This document shows positions 24,946-36,475 of a stretch of 64,000 nucleotides of DNA, one piece after another. Both the position numbers and the translations under genes were made by a program. Every line of letters begins with the position of its first letter. Within the stretch, counting starts at the first letter, position 1. The notes below the pieces were generated by a model. It did no database searches. It was given only the letters and a program-made list of their open reading frames with translations, and had not been told where the DNA came from. This stretch comes from Neopestalotiopsis rosae. Taxonomy: Eukaryota > Ascomycota > Sordariomycetes > Amphisphaeriales > Sporocadaceae. The DNA lies in the NCBI GenBank assembly GCA_023078685.1, contig JALGAS010000005.1, positions 4,216,001 to 4,280,000 on the forward strand, read 5' to 3'.

Positions 24946-26695
24946 ATGCGTTCAAACGTCCCTCTGGGCGTCTTGGCTGCCGCATCGGCAGTTTCGGCCT
25001 TTCCCACCCTACACACCAGCAGTGGTGACGCTCTTGTCAGGTTCTTCGAGAAGAGAGCAAGCACTTTGAACTTTACAATCTCATCCGAAGCCTCGATCGT
25101 TTATCCCAGCGACGCAACATGGGAAAATGACACAGCTCGTTGGTCTCTCTGGAGCCCCCCAAGCTATAGTGTTGCCTTTCTTCCAGCTACAGAGCAGGAT
25201 ATCACTACCGGTGTAAGTTTCACTCGGCCCATATAGCACCGGCTATTCGTCAGAAATATGCAGCATGAGTTCTAATCTATCATCTCTCCAGCTTCAATAC
25301 CTGACCCACAACAACATTTCCTTCCTGGCGCAATGCGGAGGTCATGGAAACACGGTTACTTACGAGACTGTGAGAGATGCCGTCGTGATCGACATGCAGA
25401 ACTTTAACGAAATTGTACTGAACGATGACAACACCATCACTGCTGGTGGTGGCGCAATCTTTGGAGATGTTTATCCAGTAGCCTACAATGGGGGAAGGGA
25501 ATTGCGTAAGTCCTTCTTGATCAAATGCAACATTGTTGCAACACTGTATTCAAGCTAATGGAATGCTTTGATTGAAGCCCTCGGATCGTGCCCATGTGTT
25601 GGTGTTGGCGGTGCCAGCATTGGAGGTGGCCACGGCCGCCTGCAAGGAGAATATGGGCTCATCATTGATGTCATTAGCAAGCTTCGGGTCGCTCTCTGGA
25701 ACGGTACCATCATCGATGTGACTGCCGACGAGAACGAGGACCTGTTCTGGGCCATGCGCGGAGCAGGCCACAACTTTGGCATCGTTCTCGACTACACCTT
25801 TGAGACGTTTCCCCTGAAGAACGACGGCCAGAACTACAACGGCGACATGACCTTCACCCTTGACTCCCTCGAAGGCGTTCTGGGAGCTATCAACGAGCTC
25901 ATCCCTGATCAGGACCCTGGTCTTGCCATGGACTTCTTCATCACTTACAATGAGACTACTGCTACTGTAAGTTCTGTCTAAAGAGATATTCGTCCACAAA
26001 CAGCATACTGACTATAGTCATAGCCTGGCATACTGCTGAACATTGTCCACCACGGCACTCTGGAAGAGGGGCAGGCCTTTGCCGCTCGCTTCGACTCGTG
26101 CAATGACACTGGAATCGAACAGCTCACCAAGAACGAGACAATGGTTGCTTGGACCGAAGTTCCCACCGCCGCCGCCCACGGCGCCATCGTTGAAGCATGC
26201 ACCGAGGGTCTCTACTACGACGTGTACACGGTTAACACGAAGCTGTTCGACATTGCACAGCAGCGCGAAATGGCCGACTCGTACGTCGAGTTCGTCGAGG
26301 CCAACCCGCTAGCCGCGCACTCGATCCTCTTTTACGAGATCTTCCCACAGCAAGGGGTGCTCGCCGTGGACCCAGACAGCACGGCCTTTGGCAACCGCGA
26401 GTACGGCAACATCCTCATGCTGATCCAGGGCACCTACTCGGACGCCAGCGTGGCCGCGGCCTGGCAGGACTGGGCGGCGCCCTGGCGCGAGCAGCTCTGG
26501 GACCCGAGCCACTCGGGCTACCCCGTCGAGTCCGTCTACATGAACTATGCCCGCGGCGACGAGCCCCTGACGGCCCAGTACGGCTACGAGCCCTGGCGCC
26601 GCGAGCGCCTCGCCCAGCTCAAGGCAAAGTACGACCCTTACGGCTTCTTCAACCACTACAACTCGGTCCTTGGCAACTGGGACTCGGCCAACTAG
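24946..26695 (+). CDS. secreted FAD-linked oxidase, BBE type, four exons
   Basis: Exons 24946-25212, 25292-25505, 25578-25966 and 26024-26695 join in phase to 513 residues. A signal peptide covers about residues 1-18 (RSNVPLGVLAAASAVSAFP). The FAD domain has CGGHGN with His107, the usual site of 8-alpha-histidyl linkage. It also has GSCPCVGVGGASIGGGHG with Cys165 at the position used for 6-S-cysteinyl linkage, so bicovalent FAD is possible. The C-terminus has the berberine-bridge motif YDPYGFFNHYNSV. Such enzymes oxidise alcohols or close rings with O2. The last exon is markedly GC-rich. It lies between the AKR and the GMC oxidoreductase, converging on the latter. A pathway oxidation outside the cytosol is likely but inferred. 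Confidence 0.9.
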
Positions 26696-27069
26696 ATTTG
26701 TAAAAACATTTATCCTTGTATGGCGGCAGGGTGTTTAAGCATGGCAGTGGTATTAGCCATTGTAGTAGTAATGACGAGAATGGACGGGTCGGACAAGAGC
26801 ATTGCGAATTTTCTTCCTGTAGAACATATACCTTGACTATTCATAAATATTAGACATTTGCCACGAGTGCGTGGAGCAAACATCTAGGAATTTCAAATCC
26901 AACGTGATCACGCGAGTCATGAACTTGGTACGAGTAATTTTCAGGGCTGAGTTTCTGTGATGTCTTGAAGTTTCGTTTTCTTCATATTGGTTGCTCGCAT
27001 TAACAATAAAAGTCTAGTATGTAGGTTTCGTAAAAGTCTATCATGATCTGCCGTGCTCCAAGTCTATAA
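26696..27069. other. short convergent intergenic region
   Basis: Contains the 3' ends of the BBE oxidase and GMC oxidoreductase transcripts. Nothing else is seen. Confidence 0.6.
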
Positions 27070-29194
27070 TTACAAAGGAAGTGTGGGCAAGGCATTCGCT
27101 ACTTCCGACACGGCTGCAGCGAGAGGGTTTGCAGATTCCGCACGTGTTGCGGAAGTAGTCGTGCTATCCTGTTGTGCAGCAATGATGATATCGGCCGCCT
27201 GAATCAAAATGTTAGTTTGATGAGATTTCTTTTCGGTGCACAAGGATACATGAAACTGACCTTTTCAGCGATGGCATAGACCACGGCCTGCAGGTGGGCA
27301 CTAGGAATCAAAGGGATGATGGCCGAGTTGACGACACGCAGGTTGGAAACGCCGTACACGTTCAAGTTGGTGTCGACGACGCCGCCGCTGTCCCGGGGCA
27401 GCATGGCGGCGGTACCGCAAGGATGGAACTCGGTGCCGAGCTCGGCGTTGACGACGCCCTCGAGCTGCGACTGGTCGCCCGAGGTGAGCGCCGCGTTGGT
27501 CGGCTGGGGCTGCAGCTCCTGCATGGCTTCGGTCTGGATGAGGCGGGCAACCCACTCCAGACCCATTACGATGATGTCCTTATCAAAAGGGTGGGCGCCG
27601 TAGCGCGGGTCGACTTGGACGCCGTCGACCAGGTTTGCCGAGACTGGGCGGACGTATCCGCGGGAGAATGGGCGCTGCGAGGTTACCTGGATCGTACCGA
27701 CAGAGTTGGCCATGATCTCTACGACACCCTCTGTCGCGCTCCCCAGGGACTCCACAATGGCCGCGTACTGGGCCTGGTAACCAGTGCGCACTTCGCCTGG
27801 TGTATCGGAGGGGAGGTAGGTGTTTGGGTCGGCGGTAGACAGTCCACTCAGCAGTGACTGCGAATCGCTAGACAGGGAAGACAGGGCCATGTAGGCGACA
27901 GACTCAATAAGTGTTGCTGTCAACGGACCGGTCTTGTTGTTATTGTATTCATCCTCGGCGTTGGTCAGATTGGCGCCAGTGAGATCGCTCTTAGTGAAAA
28001 GATGAGGATTGCCGTCTAAATGGTGATTAGTGACAGGCCACCGATGCCCAAATAATAAAAGAAATACTTACATGCGTATTCGGGGTCAATCATGCCGTGA
28101 TCATGAAGGTTATTACCAACACCGGGAAGATCGACAACAGTTTGGATACCAAGATTCTGAAGAACTGCAGCCGGGCCGAGACCAGAGACTTGCATGAGAG
28201 CAGGTGTCCAGACAGCACCCGCCGCCAAGATGACTTCACGGGTTGCATTGATACTCAGGGATCCTGATGCACCGACGAACTCGACACCCTCGGCCACCGG
28301 ATCTGTGGTCCCATCTCCGGAGTTCAGAATGAGTTTCGTGACACGCTGTTCTGGTGCAACGTGTAGATTCGATCGATCGATGATGCTGTCAAGGTATGCT
28401 GCGCGAGCATCACAGCGCGTCATGGTAGAGCCTGCCACGCTCACTGGAGGAACAGTAACACCTATGTTGGTGCTACCACTCGAGGTATCGTTTGCCAAGT
28501 CCAGACCCAACTCCATGTTGCCTTCAATGAAGTTGCCTATAATTTGTTAGCATAATGGAAGTGGCGTGGTTTGGATTTTATCAGTCTTACTGAATTGGCT
28601 GTAGTAGTAGCCGGAGTAGCCGACTTGAACAGCGCCGCTCTGTCCATAGATGGAACTGTCCGGTGTGAGGTTAACCTCGAGGCCTTCGGCACTGGCCAAG
28701 TTGTTCGTGAACTTTTCAACTTTTTGAAAGTACGGTTGCATATCGTCCCAACCCCAGCCGTCGTTACCCAGTGTTTCCCATGCATCGTAGTCGGCCTGTG
28801 TGCCTCGCGTCCAGATCATACCATTCATAATTGTCGCTCCGGCCACTGCATGTCCCTGAGCAAGTGAACGAGTGTTGCCATCTAGGGCAGTCTGAGCCAC
28901 TGTGGTAAGATTCCAGTCATACTGCGATCCAAGAACGGACCCAATACCGGATGGCAGTACGATGCTTTCCTCCCTGTTATCCATTGGGCCAGCTTCAAGA
29001 ACAAGGACGTTGATACTTGCATCCGCACTCAGGCGATTTGCCAGCACCAAACCAGCCGGTCCGGCCCCTACAATCACATAGTCATAGCTCTGAAGCAAGC
29101 TTGCTTGAATATTTGCAGGTTGTATCAAAAGACCTTGTGAAACGGCTGCCAGACCAAGAAGAGCGCCCAATGGCGACAGTTTGCACGAAAACAT
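27070..29194 (-). CDS. secreted GMC oxidoreductase, four exons
   Basis: Exons 29194-28591, 28536-28072, 28015-27261 and 27198-27070 join in phase to 650 residues. An N-terminal signal peptide precedes the FAD motif VIVGAGPAGLVLANRLS. The two GMC signatures are present: GATIMNGMIWTRG and GAVWTPALMQVSGLGP. The active-site pair is His554 (FHPCGT) and His597 (SAHLQ), 43 residues apart as usual. The 43-residue last exon is small but its phase and GTCAGT donor fit. The family includes glucose oxidase, aryl-alcohol oxidase and patulin synthase. Oxidation of a benzylic alcohol or hemiacetal of the PKS product is a reasonable inference. It is the last gene before a gene-poor stretch and is probably the cluster edge. 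Confidence 0.92.
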
Positions 29195-31084
29195 CCTTGC
29201 AAGTAAAGAGTGAATAAAGTAATACCAATAATAAAAGAGTGTATAAGGGATCGTTTTCTTAATGAATGACAATGCCAACCATTTAATCGATGGTTGTAAA
29301 GAATGTGATTTCGCTCAACGCGATTGGTGAAAACGACCGTGTCTAGCAGCCAGGCGATAGCCAAAAAAGAGAGTATGATGAAGAACAGAAAGCAGTCCCA
29401 ACCTCAGGGATTTCTCGCTTTTTCGTACTTCTCGAATGATTTCTACTGACATCAGACTAACAACACATCAGACCGACATCGTGAAGCCTTGTCTTTAGCC
29501 GCAAGCCTCATCCACCCATCCCAGGTGATCAGCATTCAGAAACCAAGCTTCACGTTCAGCTAACCATTAGTCGCTGCATACTTAGCGTGCCGTTGACGCA
29601 GTCCTTTTGCTAAGAGACCCATGTATGGAAGTCTAGGGCGCGTAGCGATAACAAGGCATTGGAGATTACAAGTGGGCTCTATAACAAAGTCGGCGCTGCC
29701 GGGCGGCAGGAAAGCGGCAGTAATCTGTGGGCTAAGGGGGGAAGCGCGGCGTATAGTAGCGCGCGGTTGACCCTACATCGTGAACCTGATACGGGCCGTT
29801 GAGCTAGCTAGCAGAAAAAACTTTATCAACCTAGGGCTGTCAATCAGGCGATCCGCCAGTTTCCAGGATCGTAGCATGGTGTCACCACAGCATAATACGG
29901 TGCTTCTGGTCAAACATAAGACGAGCCCGAGCCCGGATTCGAGGACCGCTAGCGGTCCTGACTCCCGTCCTCAGTGCTAAGGAGGGGCGAAGAGACGAGT
30001 GTTTGTATTTCGAACGATGCCCGCACTCCTTGAATCGCATAATTCAATTACCATTTGTGATTGGGTGCGCGCGCACAAAGACGATCTGATCCGCTGTGTC
30101 GACCCAGCGGCCACGGGCTGGAACATGGACAATTCTAGATGATGGGATGATGGGGCCCATCTACGATTCTCCCGTGGCAGGAAACTTCCGACATGAGGAT
30201 CGTCAACGCATCCAGCTTTGCGATTTACAGGCAAAGATCATCGCCGGTCTATGACGTTCAACCTGCTGTGACAAAACACACCAACCACCAACTTGCAAGC
30301 GAATGCAAGAAAACCCCTCATTGCCAACATGCATCTTGACCAGCTGAGAGGGAGGATTTGCTTTGCCAACTCACCGTGGCCCACAGTTGTTCTGATTTCT
30401 TGCGAAGTGATGGATCATATCGACGGATTTGCACGGCCACAATGACGCCAAGACAATTATAGTAATCCCGAAGCAGCCAGCTCGCGTGCTTCACGACCCT
30501 GATACAACAGCTGCCGTAAGCTCACAGTATAATTACCTGGTTTCTTTTGCCGAGTGCATTGGGTTTGCAGGCCGACAAGCAATAAGCGCCGACCGTATGC
30601 AGGAACACCCGACACTAGGAGGAGAATAAAACCTAGTCGGCAACATTCGGCAGCATCAACTTTTAGGCATATTTTGGTTCCTATTCAGCGCTTGAGAATC
30701 CGTAACACCGGAGGATTTTTGACAAGTTCCTTTGCAAGTTCCGTGCACTATTCGCTGTTTTAATGACTCGACCCTTCTTGTTTTTGACGCTTGCGGAATA
30801 TGCGCACCGATGGAGCAGAAGCTTTTGGACCCCAAATCTAACAAACTTCAGATGGGCATGGTTCTAGAAGCACGATGTCGTGCGAGACTGCCGAAATCCC
30901 TTGGGATGGAAATTTGCGTGGTCGCCATGATAAGGACGATCGGATAGGAGGAGTATTTACCTAGAGGCCGTAATAGCACGCGAGTCGCTATCGTGGGCAC
31001 GACTTAGCTAGCATTCACTCTCGCTATCCACATTACAACTACTTAGACGCCCATAACAGCTCCGAGTTCCACAACAGCAGCAAA
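29195..31084. other. gene-free spacer at the cluster edge
   Basis: About 1.9 kb without a supported gene. The left end is the GMC oxidoreductase promoter; the remainder has only short frames with no domain. It separates the cluster from housekeeping genes. Confidence 0.55.
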
Positions 31085-31156
31085 GCCCGCTTGGCTCATC
31101 GGTAGAGCGCCTCACTAGTAATGAGGAGGCAATTGGTTCGACTCCAGTAGTGGGCA
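31085..31156 (+). tRNA. tRNA-Thr (anticodon AGT)
   Basis: The 72-base sequence folds by eye as a complete tRNA. The acceptor GCCCGCT pairs with AGTGGGC and allows one G-U. The D stem is GCTC/GAGC, and the anticodon stem CCTCA/TGAGG holds the loop CTAGTAA, giving anticodon AGT (read as IGU, threonine). The variable loop is AGGCA and the T arm ATTGG-TTCGACT-CCAGT. Internal promoter boxes A (TGGCTCATCGG) and B (GGTTCGACTCC) are present. There is no intron, and CCA is not encoded, as expected for a eukaryote. Confidence 0.95.
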
Positions 31157-31175
31157 AGAACGAGCAGTTCTTGCC
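31153..31175 (+). repeat. perfect inverted repeat overlapping the tRNA 3' end
   Basis: GGCAAGAAC at 31153-31161 is the exact reverse complement of GTTCTTGCC at 31167-31175, with a 5-base loop GAGCA. The left arm includes the last bases of the tRNA acceptor stem, so this 9-bp hairpin competes with the tRNA fold in the primary transcript. Confidence 0.85.
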
Positions 31176-31210
31176 ACCAATCATACGGTCCTCAATAGGC
31201 CGACCGATTC

Positions 31211-31215
31211 TTTTT
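31211..31215 (+). terminator. probable RNA polymerase III terminator
   Basis: This is the first run of five T residues after the tRNA, in the context TTCTTTTTG. It would leave a 3' trailer of about 55 bases, longer than usual. Confidence 0.55.
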
Positions 31216-32267
31216 GTTGTTTTCGACATTTTAATCCATGAATTGATTGTTGGTCTGCCTCTCTTGTCCTGTTCGACAAGTTACTTTTATTGATCATTGT
31301 ATATTTCTTTACTGTTTATCTTAAAAAGCAATTCGCTCGTGCCATCAATTGAGGAGTTTTGGTCATACGATCAAAACGAATGTCTGTGATCTATGATTGA
31401 TACGTCTGCCTACTAGGGAATCAGCGATGCAGTTCTTATCAACGAATACTTACATGCTTGCACAAGAACATGTCATCAGTTGTCTTGAATATGCAACTAC
31501 TCTGCGCTCATTATCCCACAATACCGTGTTCGTTATATGCAATCCATTTGCCAAAGCGAAATCTTTTCTCAAGCAGCCTTACTTACAACATAATCAAGCA
31601 AAGCTAGGAGGTTACCGTTTTGGGTATCCGACGCAGTAAGACGACCAGCATTCGTAACAAGGCTTGGGACAGCTCCTTGCGTCACAGTAAGCAGCGGTCT
31701 CTCAATTTGCCGAGATATATGCCCGAGATTGTGTCTGTTCCTTGATTGATATTTCTTGGAGAGAGAGGAATTGGCATATTGCTGCAACGAATGAAGGTCC
31801 TGCTCCATCAGCTGCTCTAGCATTTACCCGCATCGCCATGCTCTGGTTTCGTCACACTACGGCATGCCGTGGTGCAGTCCCATGTGGAGAGTAAGAATTT
31901 ATATTGCACCGATAGATTCTGCGGCAATGTTGCGATATAGAGTCCGCCAAGAACAGCAAATAATTTACTCCGGAATTCAGTCAATTGTGGAAATCTAAAC
32001 CTCACGTGAGTTGTTTCAATGGTATTGATGTGCATTACTACAGGTACAGTCAAAGCAGGCACCTAAACTTACTTAACCCCAGATTAGCCCCTGCTGAGCG
32101 ACGGCCGATGCCGGCTCCAGTCCCAAACCTCGGAGCCAATCAGTGGGAGGCCGTTTTCAATCACAAAAATTTCACCAGCGTCACTTTCTTGGCGATAGGA
32201 CAATTCGCAACTCTTTCGGTGGCTCTCTAATCTCCAGAATTACTTTCTGGGAGGTCAATTGGCAAGC
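31216..32267. other. intergenic, aconitase promoter
   Basis: No gene is recognised between the tRNA terminator and the aconitase start. Confidence 0.6.
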
Positions 32268-34808
32268 ATGAGGGCAGTTGAGCTTGCATGCCGTCGCGGG
32301 CCGGCTTTCAGCGTAGGTGGCTCCCTACCATAGGGCTGATTTTGGTCACCGACCTGCTTTCGGAGCAACTTTCTAACCAGTCTGCATACCTACAGCGCTT
32401 CGCGACGACGAGCCGCCTCACCCAGAGACGGTCTTTTGCGACACCCACTTTCGATTCATCGAACCCGAGAACACCGCCCTACCTGAAGCTCCTCAAAAAC
32501 TTTGAACAGGTCAAGGACGTCCTTGGCAGGGCCACACCTCTGACTCTCGCCGAGAAGGTCCTCTACAGTCACTTGGACAATGTTGAAGAGTCACTCTTGA
32601 CCAACACGGATGGTGGCCGCAATGTCCGTGGCAATGCCAACCTCAAGCTCAAGCCCGATCGGGTCAACATGCAGGATGCTTCCGCCCAAATGGCTATCCT
32701 GCAATTCATGACTTGCAACCTGCCTCGCACTGCGATACCGGCCAGCATCCACTGCGACCACTTGATTGTTGGTGAGCGCGGCGCCAAGGAGGATCTGGAA
32801 GCCGGTATCCAGACCAACAAGGAAGTCTTTGACTTTTTGGAGTCGGCTGCTAAGAAGTACGGTATCGATTTCTGGCCACCCGGCGCTGGTATCATCCACC
32901 AGAGTGTTTTGGAGAACTATGCGGCCCCAGGACAGATGATGCTGGGTACCGACAGTCACTCGCCCAACGCTGGTGGTCTTTGTACCGTCACCATCGGTGT
33001 CGGAGGTGCTGATGCAGTTGAGGCCTTGGTTGGAGCACCATGGGAGCTCAAGGCACCCCGCGTGCTTGGTGTTGAACTCAAGGGCAAGCTGAACGGCTGG
33101 GCCTCGCCAAAGGACATTATCCTCAACCTTGCTGGTCAACTCACTGTCCGAGGAGGAACTGGTTTTATTATCGAGTACTTTGGATCTGGCGTAGACACTC
33201 TGAGCTGCACTGGCATGGCCACGGTCACCAACATGGGAGGTAAGTACCAGTTTAGGGAAACCATTGAACGAGTATACAGAGTGGATTGCTAATTACTTTG
33301 AAATCACAGCCGAGGTCGGCGCTACGACTTCCATCTTCCCATTCAACGCGGCTCACGTACGATACCTGGAGGCAACCAACCGTCACGACATTGCTGCCGA
33401 GGCCAAGAAGTACTCCGACATTGTCGGCCTCCGAGCCGACGCGGGAGCCAAGTACGACGAGGTTATCACGATCGATCTTTCCACGCTTGAGCCTCATATC
33501 AACGGACCCTTCACACCTGATCTGTCGACCCCCTTGTCCAAGTTTAAGCAAACCGTTCAGGAGCAAGAGTGGCCCGAGACCTTGTCGGCCGGTCTCATTG
33601 GTAGCTGCACAAACAGCTCCTACGAAGACATGACCCGCTGTGAGGGTATGGTCAAGGAGGCCATGGAGGCCGGTCTCAAGCCCGTTTCTAGCTTCTACAT
33701 CACACCGGGTAGCGATCAAATCCGAGAGACATTGGCTCGTGACGGTCCACTGGAGACATTCAGAGAGGCCGGTGGTACTCTGCTCTCCAACGCCTGCGGT
33801 CCCTGCATTGGTCAATGGAAGCGCCAGGACGATTTGGAGAAGGGCACCAAGAACGCCATTCTCACTTCGTACAACCGTAACTTCAAGGGTCGCAACGACG
33901 GTAACCCCGGCACCATGAACTTTTTGGCTTCTCCCGAGATTGTGACTGCCATGGCTTTTGCCGGCAGCACCACTTTTAACCCGATGACGGACTCTATTCC
34001 TACGGCTTCCGGCAAGGAGTTCCGCTTCACGCCTCCTATGGGCTCCGAGATCCCGGCTCAGCCCTTTGCCCCTGCCCGTCCAGAGTTCCAACCTCTGTCG
34101 CAAGAGCCCGATGCTTCTGTTGCTGTTGCTGTATCGCCCACATCTGAGCGACTTGCCCTGTTGGATCCGTTCGAGCCTTTCCCTAACTCTGACCTTTCCG
34201 GCCTCCGGGTGCTCGTCAAGGTCACTGGCAAGTGCACCACTGATACCATCTCAGCTGCTGGACCCTGGCTCAAGTACAAGGGTCACCTGCCTAACATCAG
34301 TACCAACACCTTGAACACGGCGACCAACGCCGAGACTGGCGAGGTCAATGCTGCATACGACCTGGACGGCTCCAAGCACACAATTCCCGAGCTTGGTCAG
34401 CGATGGAAGGAAGCCAACCAGCCGTGGCTTGTTGTGGCTGAACACAACTATGGCGAGGGTAGTGCTCGTGAGCACGCTGCTCTGCAGCCCCGCTACCTCG
34501 GTGCGCGCATCGTTCTCACCAAGAGCTTTGCACGTATCCACGAGACCAACTTGAAGAAGCAGGGCGTTGTGCCGCTGACATTCGCAAACGAGGCCGACTA
34601 CGACAAGATCTCGGCCTGCGATGAGGTTGCGACTGAAGGACTCTACGAGATGCTGAAGAATGGCGGCCAGGGAGAGGTGACCTTGGTGGTCAAGAAGAAC
34701 AAGACTGGAGAGGAGGTGCGAATCAAGACCAAGCACGCTGTCAGCAAAGACCAGGCCAAGTTCATTCTCGCAGGTAGCGCATTGAACATGCTTAGCCAGA
34801 GCTCATGA
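32268..34808 (+). CDS. mitochondrial aconitate hydratase
   Basis: Exons 32268-32312, 32396-33239 and 33310-34808 join to 795 residues. The first, 45-nt exon is placed by a GTAGGT donor, a CTAAC branch site and a CTACAG acceptor; it restores frame with a basic, serine-rich presequence (MRAVELACRRGPAFS, then RFATTS). The 4Fe-4S ligands are Cys396 (GSCTNSSYED), Cys459 and Cys462 (ACGPCIG). Substrate residues lie in YGEGSAREHAALQPR and KSFARIHETNLKKQG, the aconitase rather than homoaconitase signatures. It converts citrate to isocitrate in the TCA cycle. Fungi often have a second mitochondrial aconitase that serves lysine synthesis (Aco2/AcoB), and I cannot tell which paralogue this is. It lies 3 kb beyond the cluster edge. 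Confidence 0.93.
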
Positions 34809-36475
34809 TTCGAGAATTTACAAGAAGTGGACAGTAAAAAGGGATTAAAGAGTTAGACACATGTATACCATCTACGAATTATAGGAGTTATTGATGATCA
34901 GCTAAAATTTGGCTGGACAATTTAAGACATTTATTGCACGGCTTGATTTCATGAGTGTCTCATTATTGAATGATGAACTTTTCAGCGTACATACCCTGAA
35001 GATGGATGTAAGCATGCATACAAAGGCGGTTTAATGTCCTTCCATATGCAGCCAAGGTGAATGAGCTGGGAGGAGGGGCCTATCAGCTCTGGACTGGACT
35101 TCACAGGCCCCGACGCGACCGTGATGGAGGGATGGAAAGCCAGGGCCACGCCACGGAACAGGCTAAACAATGGCCCGTGGGTTGTGTTTCCCCATCATTT
35201 GCTGGCAGGCGTCGCGCCCCCATAATTTCGCGTATCATTTGGCGATGGACAGCTGATGCAAGGATGGATGTGAACGAAACCAACCAACAACCTGCTTCTG
35301 CAGGACGGCGCTCGTCTGTATCATTAATAATTTCATTATCTTCATTATTTACATGTCAAGAGCAGTGTCGGCGACTTAATCATGTCGTGAGCAGATTGTT
35401 TTCCTTGCATTCGCCCATGGATTTTGTGTGTTATCAGTGCGGCGATCGCTAAAGCTCGTAAGCGCCACTACTGAATCCTACGCGCAGGCGCCGCCTTCCA
35501 ACATACAGAGTACATGAGCAGCACACCAAGCACCCACACACACCTCTTGGGAGCAAAGCAACCGTCCGACCGTCGACAAACATAGATTGGGGACAATACA
35601 GAACCCCACCGTCTCGATATGGTCAATCTTTTGCGACCGTCTGCGAGCGCGTCACTCGACCAACCATATGAGATATGGTTGTGAGGAAGAAAAGATTCGG
35701 TAAGTCGCTCTGCTTACCCCTTCTTCCCCATCTCATTCCCGTCCATCGTCAAATGATGAGCATTTGGTAAAAGGTCGGACTGCTCAATCGCCACTTCTGG
35801 TTCTGAATTTTTTATCCACTGGAGGCAGCAACTCCCGCCATCCTAGGCAGAAGATGCGTCCATTGTTGTCTTGATTCATCTACCGCATGAGGAAAGTGCG
35901 CCTGCCCTCGCGTTGGCCCAGACTCCAATATTCCTCCATGCTTCGTCTCAAGATGGATACAAGCGACTGGGATAGTATCCCGTGTACCACTTTCTGGAGC
36001 ACTGCCTCGCAAGGTCTTTCATGAGGCTGCGCCAAAGGCCGTGGTGTACAACACACTCAACGTCCTTCTAGTCGGGTACAGATGACGGAGCCGCTGTGGT
36101 GAGCAGGATGACGATGAAAACGAAACTGAAAAGATCTGAGACGAGCCCAAGAAATTTGCATCCAAGATTTGCCATTTTATTTATCCATTTCTGTGTCGTC
36201 TTCACTTACTAAAACGCTCTGGCACGTTACAGACACCAAATCTCCTCTGCAACCTAGAGCGGAGGGGAGAAACCTCGGTCGCCTCGATTCTGGTAAGTCG
36301 TCCCTCTTTCTGGGTGAAACGGATCATGCTAAAGTTCCTAGAACATAACAGGCGGTTCATTATTGAACATTTAAAAAAGCATCATCGCCGACTGTTTGCT
36401 TGAGGCAGAAGCTCATCACAAAGAAGGTCGCCGTCATCACTATGCTTGCTAAGCAAGGGCTCTTGGAATATAAAC
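34809..36475. other. intergenic with possible 5' leader exons of the next gene
   Basis: This 1.67 kb spacer has no domain-bearing frame. Its right half contains strong splice signals on the + strand: donors GTAAGT at 35700 and near 36291, and acceptors TTACAG near 36231 and ATAACAG near 36351. They suggest a spliced leader for the gene at 36476. A small ATG frame begins at 35675 just before the first donor. Confidence 0.4.

Noticed and set aside
33252..34103. Long minus-strand frame opposite aconitase
   Set aside because: Antisense shadow of a well-supported aconitase exon.
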